A stretch of 64,000 bases of DNA from NCBI GenBank assembly GCA_015680685.1, contig MNCI01005769.1, positions 124,001 to 188,000 of the forward strand. Direction: 5' to 3'. The notes beneath the pieces were generated by a model. That model saw nothing but the letters and a program-made list of their open reading frames with translations, made no database searches and was not told the DNA's origin. A program made the translations under genes and the position numbers. Each line of letters begins with the position of its first letter. The first letter of the stretch is position 1. Shown here one piece after another: positions 48,493-60,816 of the stretch. This DNA comes from Gnetum montanum. Its lineage: Eukaryota > Streptophyta > Gnetopsida > Gnetales > Gnetaceae.

Positions 48493-51200
48493 CGTGCCTC
48501 TTCATGAACCTTATTCTGGCACCAGAATGTCCAGTCTGAATCTCCTGAGGTTTCAAGATCCTTTGCATCTGTGCCTTCTTCTAGTAACCCTGAAGAAGCT
48601 GAGATGTGTGACTTCACCAATGATTCATTAATGCCAGCTTCCTCATCTATATATTCCACTGACCCAAAAGATGCTTTTGAGTCCAAGCCATTCTCAGCTG
48701 GACAGCTATCCTCTGAGCTTACATTCTCTTCTAAGCAAACTTCAACCCCGCTGTCAACTTGTGATGCTTTTGCTCTGCAATATTAAATTTCATTTAAAAA
48801 AGAAAAAGGAAGCTTCTCAGCACCAGATTGATTTAAAAAATAACACACATTAGTTGTTTACCTCAATTGTTCAGCAGCATAGTTGCAGGGATCCGATGAA
48901 GCTTCAAGTTGCAAACGACAAAGCCGATTGATTTCTTGGGTCAGGGAGGCCAGACGGGCTCCTTCAAGGATAAAGCCACCAGATGGAGGTGTGACACTAA
49001 ACCTTTCTAGTTCTGGAGACACCCCTATAGGATACAGCATTGGAGAAACATGGAAGTTCTCCATTTCTGGACTCATACTGATTGGAGTACATTTAGAACC
49101 TGATGCATGACCTCTGTTTGCAGACATTGATGAAGATGATGCAGAATCAGGACACTTCTTTTCACAGGCAGCTGCAAGGGAATGTTCTGAGCAAAGTACT
49201 GAAGCTTTCTGTGATGGCCCTGGTATAGGGATGGCCCTAGAAGATGTGGCACTGTGTCTGGACCCAAACCTTGAAGGGTGAGAACTCTGAGACTGAGAAG
49301 TGGCCTGAGAGCCAGGAGTTGTGTTAGATCTTGAGCTAAACCCAGATGATAGAGTTGCAGCCATTGAAGCAACAGATTTCAGATCTTTCTCTGGAGCAGA
49401 CCCAGATGTGCAGCTTGCAGGGCTTGAAAAGTCTGGACTAGAGGATATGGAAGGAGATGCAGGGCTTCTGGATCTGAACCCATTGCTGGGTGATGATGTT
49501 TCACTGCAAACAACACCTTGTTGCTTTTTTGAAGATTGTTCATCCACCAACCTTCCTGGGACCCCGCCTGGAGGGATGAGCATTGAGGACATCCACTGCA
49601 CCGAAGCTACCGCTGGTTCTGGAACCAGAGAGAACCTCCTGTTCTCCTCTTCTTCCTCAACCGGCAATGGCAGGGCTTTTGCCTCACCTGCAATCAGAAT
49701 ACCTCTGGGCCTGCATTTTCTCCTGTCCTTGACCTTACCCACAACCGGGGCCATCACATGGCCTGCCCCAAAACACATTTTGGCATCCTTCTCCTCCTTT
49801 CCATCCTGGATCTGTGAATGTATCTCAGGAGACAGGGAAGGCTGCACAGGAGGAGTCACCTGTGTTCTCTGCTCCGGTGTAGAACTCGAAGTACTGGTTG
49901 GGGTTGGGGTAGGCAAGAAATCCACTTTTTCTGCTCTGCAAACAATTCTAGGAGCAGGAGTCAAATCACAGCCATTAACAGCCTGAACAAACCTGCAAGA
50001 GCTAACATCTCTGGGCCCTGCCCCTGATGAAATGCCGGGGCTATCAACTCCCCTGGGACTGAAATCTCCTAACTTGGTAGCTGCAAAACCATGCCCTAAT
50101 CTAGCATCCAGGTTACCATTATGAACAAGTGGAGCAGCAGAATTTCCATACCTTGTTGCTAGCCTCTGATTAAAAAACCTGGATTCAAAGTCACTAGGCC
50201 TGTTGCCTGTGTTAGACCCACACTGTACCTTGTTCAGCAGATATGCCTCAGTTTTTCTGGATTTCGGTGAAGAATCTCCTGGGAACTTCTCATTTTGTTT
50301 GGATTTCGGTGAAGAATACCCCAAAAACTTCTGGTCCAGATTAGGCTTCCCTTTCCCTTTCGGCGAAGAACAGCCCAGAACAACAACAGCTTTCTTGCTC
50401 CCGGATTTGGGCGAAGAAACTTTAAAACCCAACTGCTCAGGATTGGATTTGGCAACCGTTCTGAAACCCTTACTCCTGGGCGAAGAACAATCAAGCCCCA
50501 GTTTTTGAGCATTAGCCCTAATAGCCCTACCTTTCGGTGAAGAACAAACCAACCTTGAATCTGCAGCAACACTATTACCTTTTTTCCGATTCCATGGAGC
50601 GGTTCTGTGGGTTTCTACAACATTTTCTGGCCTTCTTCTGGAAACAATGCAGGATCTACTACGTGAGACGGATCCGGCTTCCAGGCCACAGTTCTTCTTC
50701 ATACCATTAGGGCGAACACTGGCAGAATCTCCATTCCTGGCGATTTCTGAAGATTTCCTTGGAGTTTTCTTGTCAAGGGCGGATCGAGGGGGCGCTTTGC
50801 TCGCAGAGAGCACAGGACTGGCCACAGATTTGCCAGAACCCACAAAATGTTTTGGGGAATTACTGCGACCCAAAAAACCGGTTGCAGATTTCATGGAACC
50901 GACAACACCGTTTGGCGAAAAACTGCGAATTGGGGCTCTGGTTGAATTGGGTTTCTTGGGCTGTACTGGCCTGGATCTGGGCTTCTCCTCCGGAGTGACT
51001 TCTGTGAGAGGCGGCCTTTTCTCAGAAGATGCACTTCCGGGGGTGCTGGCTTTTCTGCGAGCCGCAACGGGAGTGAAAGGGGAGGCTGCTTTTCTTCTGG
51101 GTGTTGTTGCAGTTCTGCCATTGTTGAAGCTTTTCAAGCTTTTCTTGTTGCTGCTGTTCTCCTTGTTCGGCGAGTTGCTTCTGCGTCCTGGGACATGCAT
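48493..51200 (-). CDS. Ser/Pro/Lys-rich plant protein with SSPK repeats, 3' end not defined
   Basis: Not a protein I can name. Exon 1 (48862-51200) codes about 780 residues from ATG 51200 (MHVPGRRSNSPNKENSSNKK). A longer frame starts at 51302 but its extra 34 residues cover a CTGTTTGTTTG repeat that looks like 5' UTR. Exon 1 ends TTGAG|GTAAAC; exon 2 (48493-48774) starts after TTGCAG and ends CACG|GTAAAT, so the gene continues. Visible features: basic N terminus, seven spaced SSPK/SSPR units (about residues 225-320), TPTPTSTSSSTP, a PRGILIAGEAKALPLPVEEE block, QWMSSMLIPPGG, and PEMENFHVSP/PELERFSVTP near the end. S/T-P-x-K/R sites suggest phosphorylation by CDK-like kinases and perhaps nuclear or microtubule association; that is inference. 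The protein looks largely disordered. Confidence 0.8.
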
Positions 51201-52073
51201 TCTGCCCAGGCAAAGAACGAACGAACAAACAAACAAACAGATTTTGCAAAAGCTGTGTGTGTGTGTGCAGTGACGCCGAGATTTCAAATGTTTGAAGGGC
51301 AAAATGGAGGGAGCTGTAGATTACAACTAGAACAGTGACTGGATTTGGGTGATGATGGCAGGCAGGGCACCTGTTGCAAGTTGAAGTCGTGTGGTTGGTA
51401 ATTCAAAATCTAGCAACGGATCACTGTGTGAAAGTCAATATTGTTGTCCTGCGTCCTCCTGCTCCTGACCAATCCAATTTTGCGTTTAGTTCTTTCCTCC
51501 CTGTACCGTTTTGAACATTCAAAATCCGATTATTGAAACATTGATGCTGAACCGGCCGGTTTTCTTCTGTTTCGAGCTGTAACTAAACGCATGGTGTTGG
51601 GTTCCCATGTCCCAAATAAGAACGTTATGTTCAGAGTGCTGGATAAACCCATATCCACAGCAGCACTATTTGAAAGTTGTTATCTTAACCCATATCCACA
51701 GCAGCACTACTTGAAATTTGAATTTACATCCTAATACAGCAAAACCCCATGGGCCTTTAGATCTGGCCCGGTGGTGCACTAACATGACGATGATGGCATG
51801 ATGGCATGTGAATTATTAATTTTTGGAATGAAATTAAGTTAGATTAACTCATCCACTTCTTCCCCAAACTACCATTAACAGTACCATTAACGCAGCCATT
51901 AACGCAGCCCAAGCAATATCCACTATATTCATAAGCCTTTTCAGAACAAAAATGAAAACACTAATTTGATTACTTTACTTAATAATAAGAGAACCACTAA
52001 CGATAGTGCAAAGTAGAAGTAAACCCAACTTTGGATCCTAACAAACAAAATAAAAATCTAGAGAGACCTTTTT
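51201..52073. other. Spacer upstream of the SSPK-repeat gene
   Basis: Includes a TG microsatellite (51255-51270 as CTGTGTGTGTGTGTG), the GAAC/AAAC tetranucleotide run (51214-51240) of the probable 5' UTR, and a roughly 43-bp near-duplicate (about 51644-51720, CCCATATCCACAGCAGCACT). Probable promoter of the minus-strand gene. No other gene seen. Confidence 0.55.
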
Positions 52074-52144
52074 AGGCGACACCCAGATTTGAACTGGGGA
52101 TCAGGGATTTGCAGTCCTCCGCCTTATCGCTTGGCTATGCCGCC
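52074..52144 (-). tRNA. trnC-GCA: Plastid-type tRNA-Cys (GCA)
   Basis: 71 nt. The acceptor stem GGCGGCA/TGTCGCC pairs with one G-U, the anticodon loop is CTGCAAA, the T-arm CCCAGTTCAAATCTGGG, and the discriminator U is correct for Cys. The sequence closely follows the bacterial-like plastid trnC rather than a nuclear tRNA-Cys. It therefore probably came in as organelle DNA, and its activity in the nucleus is doubtful. Confidence 0.88.
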
Positions 52145-54309
52145 GAATCAACAGTAATACCATACCAATGAATTCTTTTTCATCAATCAGGCGTGATTTA
52201 CTATATGAATAGTTCAAATTCTTGTGACTTTCTACTTAATCAACTAGTAATCTATAAAAAAATTCGTTTAGTCTCAAGTACCTATGAAAATCAAAAAGAT
52301 AAGGGGTTTTTGAAAACCATTTATTTTTTTGATTTTCATTTGTGCTGAATGCCTGTCCCATACTTCTTTTGCGTCTCTTAGGTTTTTCATTTTTGCTTTC
52401 ATACTCTTTTGCATCAAATATCATTGTTCATTAGAATCAACTCATGACTCAGGTTTTCCAATCAAGAGTCTTTATCACTAGGCTAATAACTCATTTTGAT
52501 ATTAAGTTTTGAACTAAGTATTTTTAAGTATAAAGCAATGCAACCTATCTAACCCTACTAAAGCAAACCCCCATAGGCCTATAGGCTTGGCCTTGGTGAT
52601 GCCTGCCATCCCTGATCTACCACTAACACTAAGATGATCCTGTAGATTTAGCCTTGGTGATGTTTACCATCCATCATTTACCACTAACACTAAGATGATC
52701 CTATAGATTTGGACCTGGTAATGCCTACCATTTATCATCTACTACTAACACTAAGATGATGATTGTTGATGGTATGCAAATTATATTTTTAATAACAATA
52801 AAGTGATTTGAGATGTCTAGAACAACACATTAACATACTTAGGTTGTTGGTACTAGCTTTTGAACTTGATACTTCTGGGTATAAAACAATGCGAGCTAAT
52901 CGACAAATGGCTTGTGGTTGATAGTATGTGAATTATTAATTTGTTGATTTATTAAATAATGAATTTTGGGGGTGTTGGAACCCAAAACTTTTTTCTTTCT
53001 TAAACAAAATTTACCCCAAAATATATAGTCCCATTAGAACTTAGCATTGCCCGCTAGAATCAAACCCATAACCTGGAGCTTCCAAATCAAGAGTTTTAGT
53101 ATTAGGTGAACACCTCATTTTTTTTATCCTATGAGACATAAGTTTTTGAAGTAATGCTGTTTAAAAATACAAAAGAGGGGAGGTATGTTAAAAATTGAAT
53201 AATTTAACTATAAAAACTAGCCAAAACATATAATCAACATGATATATTAGAAGAGTTATAAAGGGGAGGGTTGGGGTGTCAAACCCCCAAAAAATGAATC
53301 ATAATATTAAAAAAATTTAAAGTGCAATAGATCAATAAGGAGATAGTCTAAAGAAAGAGCCCAAGTCATAATGAGGTGTTAGCCTAGTAGTACAAATCTT
53401 GGCCTGGTTCAATTCTACTAGGTATCTTTAAGTTAACACCCCACTCCTCCTCTTCCCTCACAAATCCCCATTAGGAATGATATCATTGATGCTTAGTTGA
53501 AAATTGTTATAAATTCTAAATATCCATTTCCAAGCATGTTTTGCAACATGGTACTAAAAAAACATTGGAAAATGAGTTTTCACTTCTACAAAGAAGACAT
53601 TGAGTAAAAACAATTCCCATATATTAAAGACTAGTGCAAATACGAAGACCTTGATGAATAAGACACCATTAAAAATATAAATTTTCGGGCTAAAGAGTTA
53701 CCAATGAATATAAGGATGCCTTAAATGTAACTCCAACTAAAAACATATTATTTACAAATCCTTGTTAGACAATGAGTTGTTAGCTTAGTGGTAAGAGCCT
53801 TGAAATAAAAGCCCCAAGCAAAGTTGAGTTATGAATTTTAAAAAAATCCTAAAAGAACTTCTAAAATTGCTATATCTAATAGATCTAGGAATATTTTCAT
53901 TGATGTAAATAAAAATTTAGTTTCAATAAACTAACCACATGAGTCATCTCTCTTTGGATAAAATAACATTACAATGAAATTTTCAAATAGTATAAAAATA
54001 AGAAAATGAAGATATCTTTAAGCAAGCTATGAAGATTATTACAAGTAAGAGTTATTTCCAAATAAAACTTTTTCACAAGATGGTTAAGAATCCTACAAAG
54101 ACCTCCTACACTATATCTAATAATTACCAATTGTAGGTGACTCAAGTGGTTAGCACACTATTTTGTTAAGTAAGAGGTTCTTAGTTTAAGTCACTCTTCA
54201 AGCATCATTATATTCTTCTATAATTATTCTAAAATAACACATTCCTCCCCTCCCTCCCTAATTCTAAGAATTTCTAGCAACATGATACTTGAAGAAATGT
54301 TGAATCTTC
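52145..54309. other. Intergenic with possible organelle-derived flank and tRNA-like repeats
   Basis: 52236-52424 (minus) is a hydrophilic 62-codon frame (KNKWFSKTPYLFDFHRYLR) with an organelle-protein look, possibly Ycf1-like, unproven. A 61-bp degenerate tandem triplicate lies at 52578-52760. tRNA-like SINE candidates at about 52440-52495 (minus), 53035-53110 (minus), 53369-53423, 53770-53835 and 54125-54200. No gene. Confidence 0.5.
52578..52760. repeat. 61-bp degenerate tandem repeat, three copies
   Basis: Copies 52578-52638, 52639-52699 and 52700-52760 share CACTAACACTAAGATGATCC-like and CTGGTRATGCCTACCAT-like blocks. Confidence 0.85.
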
Positions 54310-55207
54310 CATATTCATTATTATCATCACCATTATCCTAGCCTTATCCCATTAAAATGGGTTTGGCTATATAAGTTCTTTTCTTTGCATACGCCTCTAT
54401 GAAGTACTAGATCTTTATTTATTTCAAAATTTTTAAAGATCATTTTCAATCATTTTTACATCATTTTTACTTCATTTTAGTAGCTTTCCTAGAATAGTGA
54501 TGTAGTAGCCTTTATTATAGGCTTGTTATCTGATCTACTTCTATCTGAGATGTCTTTTTTGTAACCAATTTGAAATAGAATTCATTCCAAGTCTCCCTCT
54601 AATGTCTATTTTATGCAATTTTTCTCTTTTGGTAATATTCAATATCCATTTAAAATTCACATTTATGCCATACTAATTTGTTGTTCATGTCTCTTTTACA
54701 CTACCCAACATTTAACACCATATAATAGGTAGGCTTGATTACAATTTTGTAAATTTTTTCCTTTAGTTTTATTAGAATTCTTATATCACATAAAACACTA
54801 ATCTATCTCCATTTTAGCTATCCTACGTCAATCTTAGTTCTTGTATCTTTATCAATTGCACCATCTAATTAGAACATTAATCCTAGCTAGTAGAACTATT
54901 TGCAGTGAGTGACTTTTTAGCTTTGAATTGTTACTTCTATTGCACCACTATTTATGCTTTCATTGAAATTACATTCTATAACTTCTATTTTATTTCTACT
55001 AATTTTTAAGCTCTAGAGAATTTTTTCTACTTTTCATTTTAGAATAAATATTTTCTCAAACTATATCTACCAACATAGTATCATCTGCAAATAGCATACA
55101 CCAAAAGAATTCATCTTGTATTCTTTTTACTAATTCATCCATAACAATAGCAAATAAGTATAGGCTAATTGTAGACCCTTAATGCAGTCCTATTGTGACT
55201 AGAAAAT
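54310..55207 (-). mobile_element. Decayed RTE-type LINE, 3' part of reverse transcriptase
   Basis: Read on the minus strand, 55207 downwards gives a decayed frame with [19 protein letters not shown] and [13 protein letters not shown], the reverse transcriptase palm motif (ADD) in the form usual for plant RTE LINEs. It continues to the typical 3' end (antisense CCTTATCCCATTAAAATGGG, then GGCTATATAAGTTC at 54342-54377). The 5' part is missing here because element D begins exactly at 55208. Many stops; inactive. Confidence 0.82.
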
Positions 55208-56011
55208 TGATGAGTCGCCATTTAGTCCACTGTGATATCGCATATGCGATATCGCAGCCTATCTCCTCATCTATAAATAAGAGGTAGACAGTTTCGATAG
55301 GAAGCTTTTAGTCAGTTTTAGTTTAAGTGTTAAAGTTTTAGTTCTTGTTTTTTCTCTCAACCCTTTTCCTCCCAGTGTATGCCCGTAGTGTGGTGAATGT
55401 AATTGTACGGCATCCTTTATTCGAGTGTGACGTACTTGGACATGCACATGACTGGCAATAAAGATCGAGATTACTTCATCATTGCAGAATTCACTTAGTT
55501 TAATTAATTATTTAATTAATTATTATTTACTACTTTCCTAGATAATCTCTCTTACCCTTAAACTCCTGTTAAACGCAGAATGAGTACGACTTGATTACGA
55601 GCATTTAAGTGTGACTACTTGGTAACCCAGTAGCGTACCTTGGATCTGCGCTTGGTAACCCCAGTGGTAGTCGTGCACGAAGTCCAAGATGTGTATGGAT
55701 AATCGAGGAATGGATGCTCATCGCACTTAGGCTAGCTTAGATTCTCTCTCACCCTTTCTCTCTTAGTTTAGTTAAGATTATCTTCCATTGCCTTCAGGAG
55801 TAGCATTAGGTTAGAAACACATCATACACCTCCCTCTGGACTAAACCATACGTGACAAAGCTAATACTAGTCTAGGTGGGAAGACAACGAACTGCGACCT
55901 AAGGCTAACTGTCTAGATGCCACAACTAGTCCATCTACGGAGTTCGATCGGATCATGCGTGTAATGCTCAAATTCATATGGTTGAGTGTAGGGGTACCTC
56001 GCTACTCATCA
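55208..56011 (+). repeat. 5' LTR of element D
   Basis: 804 bp, TGATGAGTCGCC to CTACTCATCA. It contains a perfect 20-bp palindrome GATATCGCATATGCGATATC (55234-55253) just before the TATA box (CTATAAATAAGAGG, about 55271-55284). Confidence 0.9.
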
Positions 56012-56157
56012 TTGGCGCTGTTGTTGGGGACGGTGCTAGTTATCTAGATTAGTTATATCATACAAGGTTGCTGTGGAGGAATTAACGATATATCTTTTAG
56101 AAAGAAATAATTATAAAAGTCAGACATAAATTCACACACAATTTCACAACCATTCCT

Positions 56158-56529
56158 CTCCTATAAGATTATGATAATGCCAGACCTAGTGAGGAAGTTC
56201 ATTGGAGAACCAACGAACTATATGACAATGAAGATTGGAGTACGCAACTCGAGGTGGGGGTTTCTTATAAACATAAACAAAAACAACGTCATCTGAATGC
56301 ACGAAATCATAACTTACCTGATGAAGATGAACCCCTACTGGCCACTACAAGCCTAACACAAATACAAGAGGCTGTTTGAATCTCCCGTAGGCATTGTAAA
56401 GAGAGCCGTCTACCCAGGCTTGATTTAAACAACTTTCCCAATTTTTCAGGAGGCTATGACTTAGATCCGCATCAACATTTACAAGCCTTCTACGATGCCT
56501 GTACGTGGAACAACATTGATAACGGTTGG
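56158..56529 (+). pseudogene. Gag of element D, 5' part (continues at 63854)
   Basis: HWRTNELYDNED near the start matches element A. The gag core LDLNNFPNFSGGYDLDPHQH and LQAFYDACTWNNIDNGW runs to 56529. At 63859 the reading continues QKLKLFPMTLVGQ. An in-frame stop before the core and the inserted element C make it non-functional. Confidence 0.85.
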
Positions 56530-57454
56530 TGGTGAGTGGCGAGGTACCCCTACACTCAACCATACGAAACGAGCATAGCATGCATGATCTAGTTGAACTC
56601 CGCAGGCTAAATGTCTACATGCCCCATGGAACACTTGGGGTTAATCATTTGTTGTCTTCCTAGACTTACTTGTGTTTGTCACGGTGTATGGTTAAGTAAG
56701 TCCGAGGTATATGATTTTTATAGTCTTTTAATGTTTTTCTCCTATGCTATTGAGGTTAAGGGTTGAGAAACTAACTAACTCTAACTAATGACTAAGTCTA
56801 AATTAACTAGCGTCAGCATCCGTTCCCACTTATCGTACACACCCTGAACTATGCAACTGTGGCTACCAAATGCTAATCGTTACTGGGATCACCACATGTA
56901 ATGCACGTGCTCGAAGTGGTCGTACTGAGGCACTTAACTACCCTAAATGTAATGAGCAGCCGATTCCTTGACTAGCCATACACATTCGGAAATGCTCGTA
57001 ATCAAGTCGTACTCATTCCGCATTCTAGGAGTTGAGGGTGAGAGAGACTAATCGTGATGAGCAACTGATTCCATGATTAGCTGTACACATTCATCAATGC
57101 TTGTAATCAAGTCATACTCATGCCACACTAATGCAGGTAATAAATAATAGGTAGGAAATAACATGTAATAAACCTATTCCATGCACTGCAAGGTTTATCC
57201 ACAAAGCTCGTCTTTTGCTGTACATAACTTGCGTTCAGGTACAAAGCTGCTCGAATAAAGATTCATTCACTTGGGGACTCCTACTGCAGGCACATGGAAA
57301 ATATTCTATCTCTAGAGTGATCAATCTGCTAGAGTTTCCCTACTTTAAGCCTAGATGATGAATAAGGGGAGTGCCGCCTCTTATTTATAGATTTGGCGGT
57401 AGACCGTGATATCGCATATGCGATATCATGACTCATGCGAATCACGTCTCATCA
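56530..57454 (-). repeat. 3' LTR of element C
   Basis: 925 bp. The first bases are TGGTGAG, one change from TGATGAG. It contains the perfect palindrome GATATCGCATATGCGATATC at 57408-57427. Confidence 0.92.
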
Positions 57455-59197
57455 TACCCCCATGACTGAATGAAAACTCGTCCTCGAGTTCCTTACAATA
57501 ATATTGGGAAGGTATGGAATTATTGAGGGGAATGGAACTAATGGGATGACATGTGAACGGATCATCATTACAAGACTTGACAAAACTGGTGTTCATGACA
57601 ACAAGGATGAACACCTTATTACAATGACATCAGGCCTTAGTTGGCAGCTGAGAAAGAGAGAGAGAGAAAGAGAACTGCTGATGCTGTTAACGCCAAGATT
57701 ACGCCTTCGTTGTCCATCTGTAAGTGCACCATCGATCTTGCTCCTTGCATAGCTGCTTCAACGCTACTCCATTCCAAGTGTTTGCTCCAGATTCGGTCCA
57801 TTATTGCATGGTTGCCATCTACACACACAACACAATCTTATATTAGCAAGGGTAAATGAATCATCATGTAATTGATACCTTGCTTTGGTGTAGGTCCATT
57901 GGTTAGGTTGTGGTATGGCTAATACAGATCTGGGGATATATTAATGATGACTACCGAAGGGGTAGGGGTTAGGAAGAAAATCAAAAATTTTGGGGCTAGG
58001 AGAAAATCAAAAAAATCAGGCCTCGTACCCCCATGACTAATCGCAAACCTTCGGTAGCATTAGAATGGAGAAAGGAAAGGAGAAAGAAAGATAGATAAAA
58101 AGGGACAACTAAAAACATCGATTAAGTGGATGTCAAGATGGTAATGAACAAAATAAAATTAATTGCAAAATGTTAGGGAAAAGAATTTAACGGATGCTCC
58201 AAATAGGAATGTCAGTGGGTCCTCCCCAAAGTAGGCTCATGCCCTTAATGGCATGACAAACCCACATTCAAAGAGTCCGTAGGCTCCAGGAATGTCATTG
58301 GGAACAAGAGTTAAAGTCTTAACCACAAGCGTTTACTGAAAAGAAAACAATGCATCAACTAAAATATATACACTAATGATATAACCGGCAATGAGGTGAA
58401 CAATGGAGAGAAGAAAATGGAATGGAATCCCAAGGACAAGGTGGTGTACAACCTCTTGTGGATTTTATAATTAATGTGACTTGGCAAGTCTCATTCCAAC
58501 TCCAGCCTCAAACCAACCACATCCAGTGACTTCGCATCAATGTATTCGGCCAAACCATCCACTTGGATAACAAGAATGCCTTCCCCAAGAGTCACCACCA
58601 TTTCAATGGAACAAAGGAGAGAATGGAAAGTGAGAAGGGCCTGAGTTAGAGGGAACATTTTTAGTTCCATAACCAGTGCTTGTAGCCTAAGTTTTATTTC
58701 ATCTAAGGGGTGTGCTTTGAATTCTCACTTTGTTGTATTTTTGTTTTGTTTTGTGTTTTTATGCTTGAGAACCACACCATGCAAAGAATTTTTATTTTTA
58801 TTATCTCAGCTTCCGATAGTTGGGTAACATCGGAACAGCTAGAAAACTCAAGAAGAAAACATCCAAGCACCCTAGAGAACAGCCAACACAAAAGCATCAA
58901 GTTCCCTTGAAGTCACACCCTTTTCAATCCTTTAGTCCTTCCTTAGTTTGAGAAATACCTAGTCAATGATTCGTTAAAGTTCTTATCAAAAGGAGACTGT
59001 ACATTTCCAAGCCGAGAGAGACCATAGAAACTAGTGAATGGATGGATGAAGTGATCTCATTGCCTGCCATATCAAAAGAAAAAAACCTTAGTATCAACAT
59101 TGTGACTTAAAGGTAAAAACAAAACATTAGCAATTAATATGAAAACAGTTCATACCATCATTCCGAACACTTATTATGGGACAAGCTTACAGGGTGG

Positions 59198-59232
<35 letters not shown>

Positions 59233-59406
59233 TGGAAAAAGTATAATGATGTTGTAAAAAAAAAAACTAGAAAAGTTAAGGAAATTTGTAAAACAAAAAC
59301 TAGAAAAGTTAAAAAAATTTGTAAAATAAAAATGTGTAAGACAAAAACGTTGTAAAACAAAAACGTGTAAAAAAAAAATAAAAAAAGAACTGAGGGCCCC
59401 ATATGA
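57455..59406 (-). other. Noncoding 3' interior of element C
   Basis: Holds the polypurine tract (57455-57467), a second copy of the same TACCCCCATGACT motif at 58026-58038, a GA-rich run (57654-57671), and a CA microsatellite (about 59200-59230) beside A-rich tandem units. A 63-codon minus frame (57637-57828) has no recognised homology. Confidence 0.6.
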
Positions 59407-60120
59407 TTAGCATAGGTGGCCATCTCCCCCATGATTGAGTGTTAAGGGAGAGATCCGAAATAATGAGCATCTATTTGAATTTCTAAGAAGTGCCCAACTT
59501 CTCCCAATTGATGATCTTAGATTAAGGGGTGGAAGTTGGCGATGCTCATATTCCAATGTATATATGCTTTCGTTATGGACATGGGTGGTCTCCTTAGTTC
59601 GTTCCATGCATATTTGTTTGCTCTTTCGAGTAGCTGTCAGCCACGGGGTGTCTACTACTTGTGTGGTTGCTACATACAAGCATCTTTGTTTCAAAGTTTC
59701 AAGAGCACACCTGTTACATGGAGGCATTTCCTCCATGTCATCACTTGATGAATCACTGTATGTGATGCATGGAACTTTCCTCTTTTCGATCTTTCCACAA
59801 ATGTTTATCTTAGAGATTTCTAAGGAAAGATCGTGGATCCTAAGGCATGCATCTACTATACTTAGCCATGCCCTTTCCATTATAATCAGGAAGTCCCCTT
59901 CATTGTTGTTGACTTCAATCACCAGGAAATTAGCTGGGTAGGACCAACCACACACAGTGTTAATGACGTCCTCCACCAATCCCAAGGGAATGGTGATGGA
60001 TTGTTTTGCCAGCTCTAGTTGGATGTTGCTCTTCTTAAGTTGGGGCAGGTTCCAGGTGTGATACATCTCTCATGAAATTAAGTTGACTCCGGAACCTGAG
60101 TCAAGAAGAGCCCTATGTGG
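59407..60120 (-). pseudogene. Retropepsin region of element C, near-intact motif
   Basis: Read on the minus strand, the frame upstream of 60066 gives ALLDSGSGVNLIS (about 60070-60110), the D-S-G catalytic signature of retroviral-type aspartic proteases. One stop follows, then LKKSNIQLELAKQSITIPLG, WSYPANFLVIEVNNNEG and MERAWLSIVDACLRIHDLSL. About 220 codons are open. The frame ends in NHGGDGHLC, beside an internal polypurine-like CAATCATGGGGGAGA (59423-59437, minus). Confidence 0.8.
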
Positions 60121-60816
60121 TTCATTTCTGGTGATTTGTAAATAGATTAAGGAACTCCTAGGGTCAGTTAGTTTCCTGGGAAGGTGGCCTACCTTAATCT
60201 AGTTGGTTACGGTATGCATTAACATAACCATATGCATTAAGCTCTGTTGGACTGAAGTGTGCTCCGAAGTGTTGGATGGTGGAGGAGTGTATATGGACTC
60301 AACCGCTTGTTGTTGCGAGAGTTTGTCTGGGCTTTTGGTTCTGAAGTAAGGTCTTTTCTTTTTATAGTTGTCAAAACTAGCAGCAGGTTGAATATTTACA
60401 ACTCTCACAGCGTGACGTTGCTACGGTTGAGTAGGAAGTTCCCCTTGCATTGTTGGAGTAGGAGGTATTATGGGAACTACTACTGGTGGAAGAGGTGTAG
60501 ATGGATTTGGAGGATGGTGTGGATATGGAGTGTCTCCCGGAGGAGAAGGAGTCCTTCTGAAGTACTCCCGAACTTGGTAGTGACAGTTGGGGGTTGTGTA
60601 ACTCATAGAGTCACTTGGAGAAATCGGCTACTGCACATAATATCCATAAGGGTCAGGCTTCCGGTAAGGGTACTGTTGTTTCGGTGATGGCATCCCCCAT
60701 GACTGTGGGTATTGCCACTACTGATGCTGTCCGTTGGGCTGTGGTGGAGTTCCACTTGGATAATACGTTAGTGGTTGGTGGAACTGCCTTGGGTTACCTT
60801 GTGGATAAGTTAGCCT

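Noticed and set aside
49321-49986. 221-codon plus-strand frame
   Set aside because: Shadow of the SSPK-repeat gene on the other strand.
59435-59941. 168-codon plus-strand open frame
   Set aside because: It is the antisense of the retropepsin region of element C; its own translation shows no domain.
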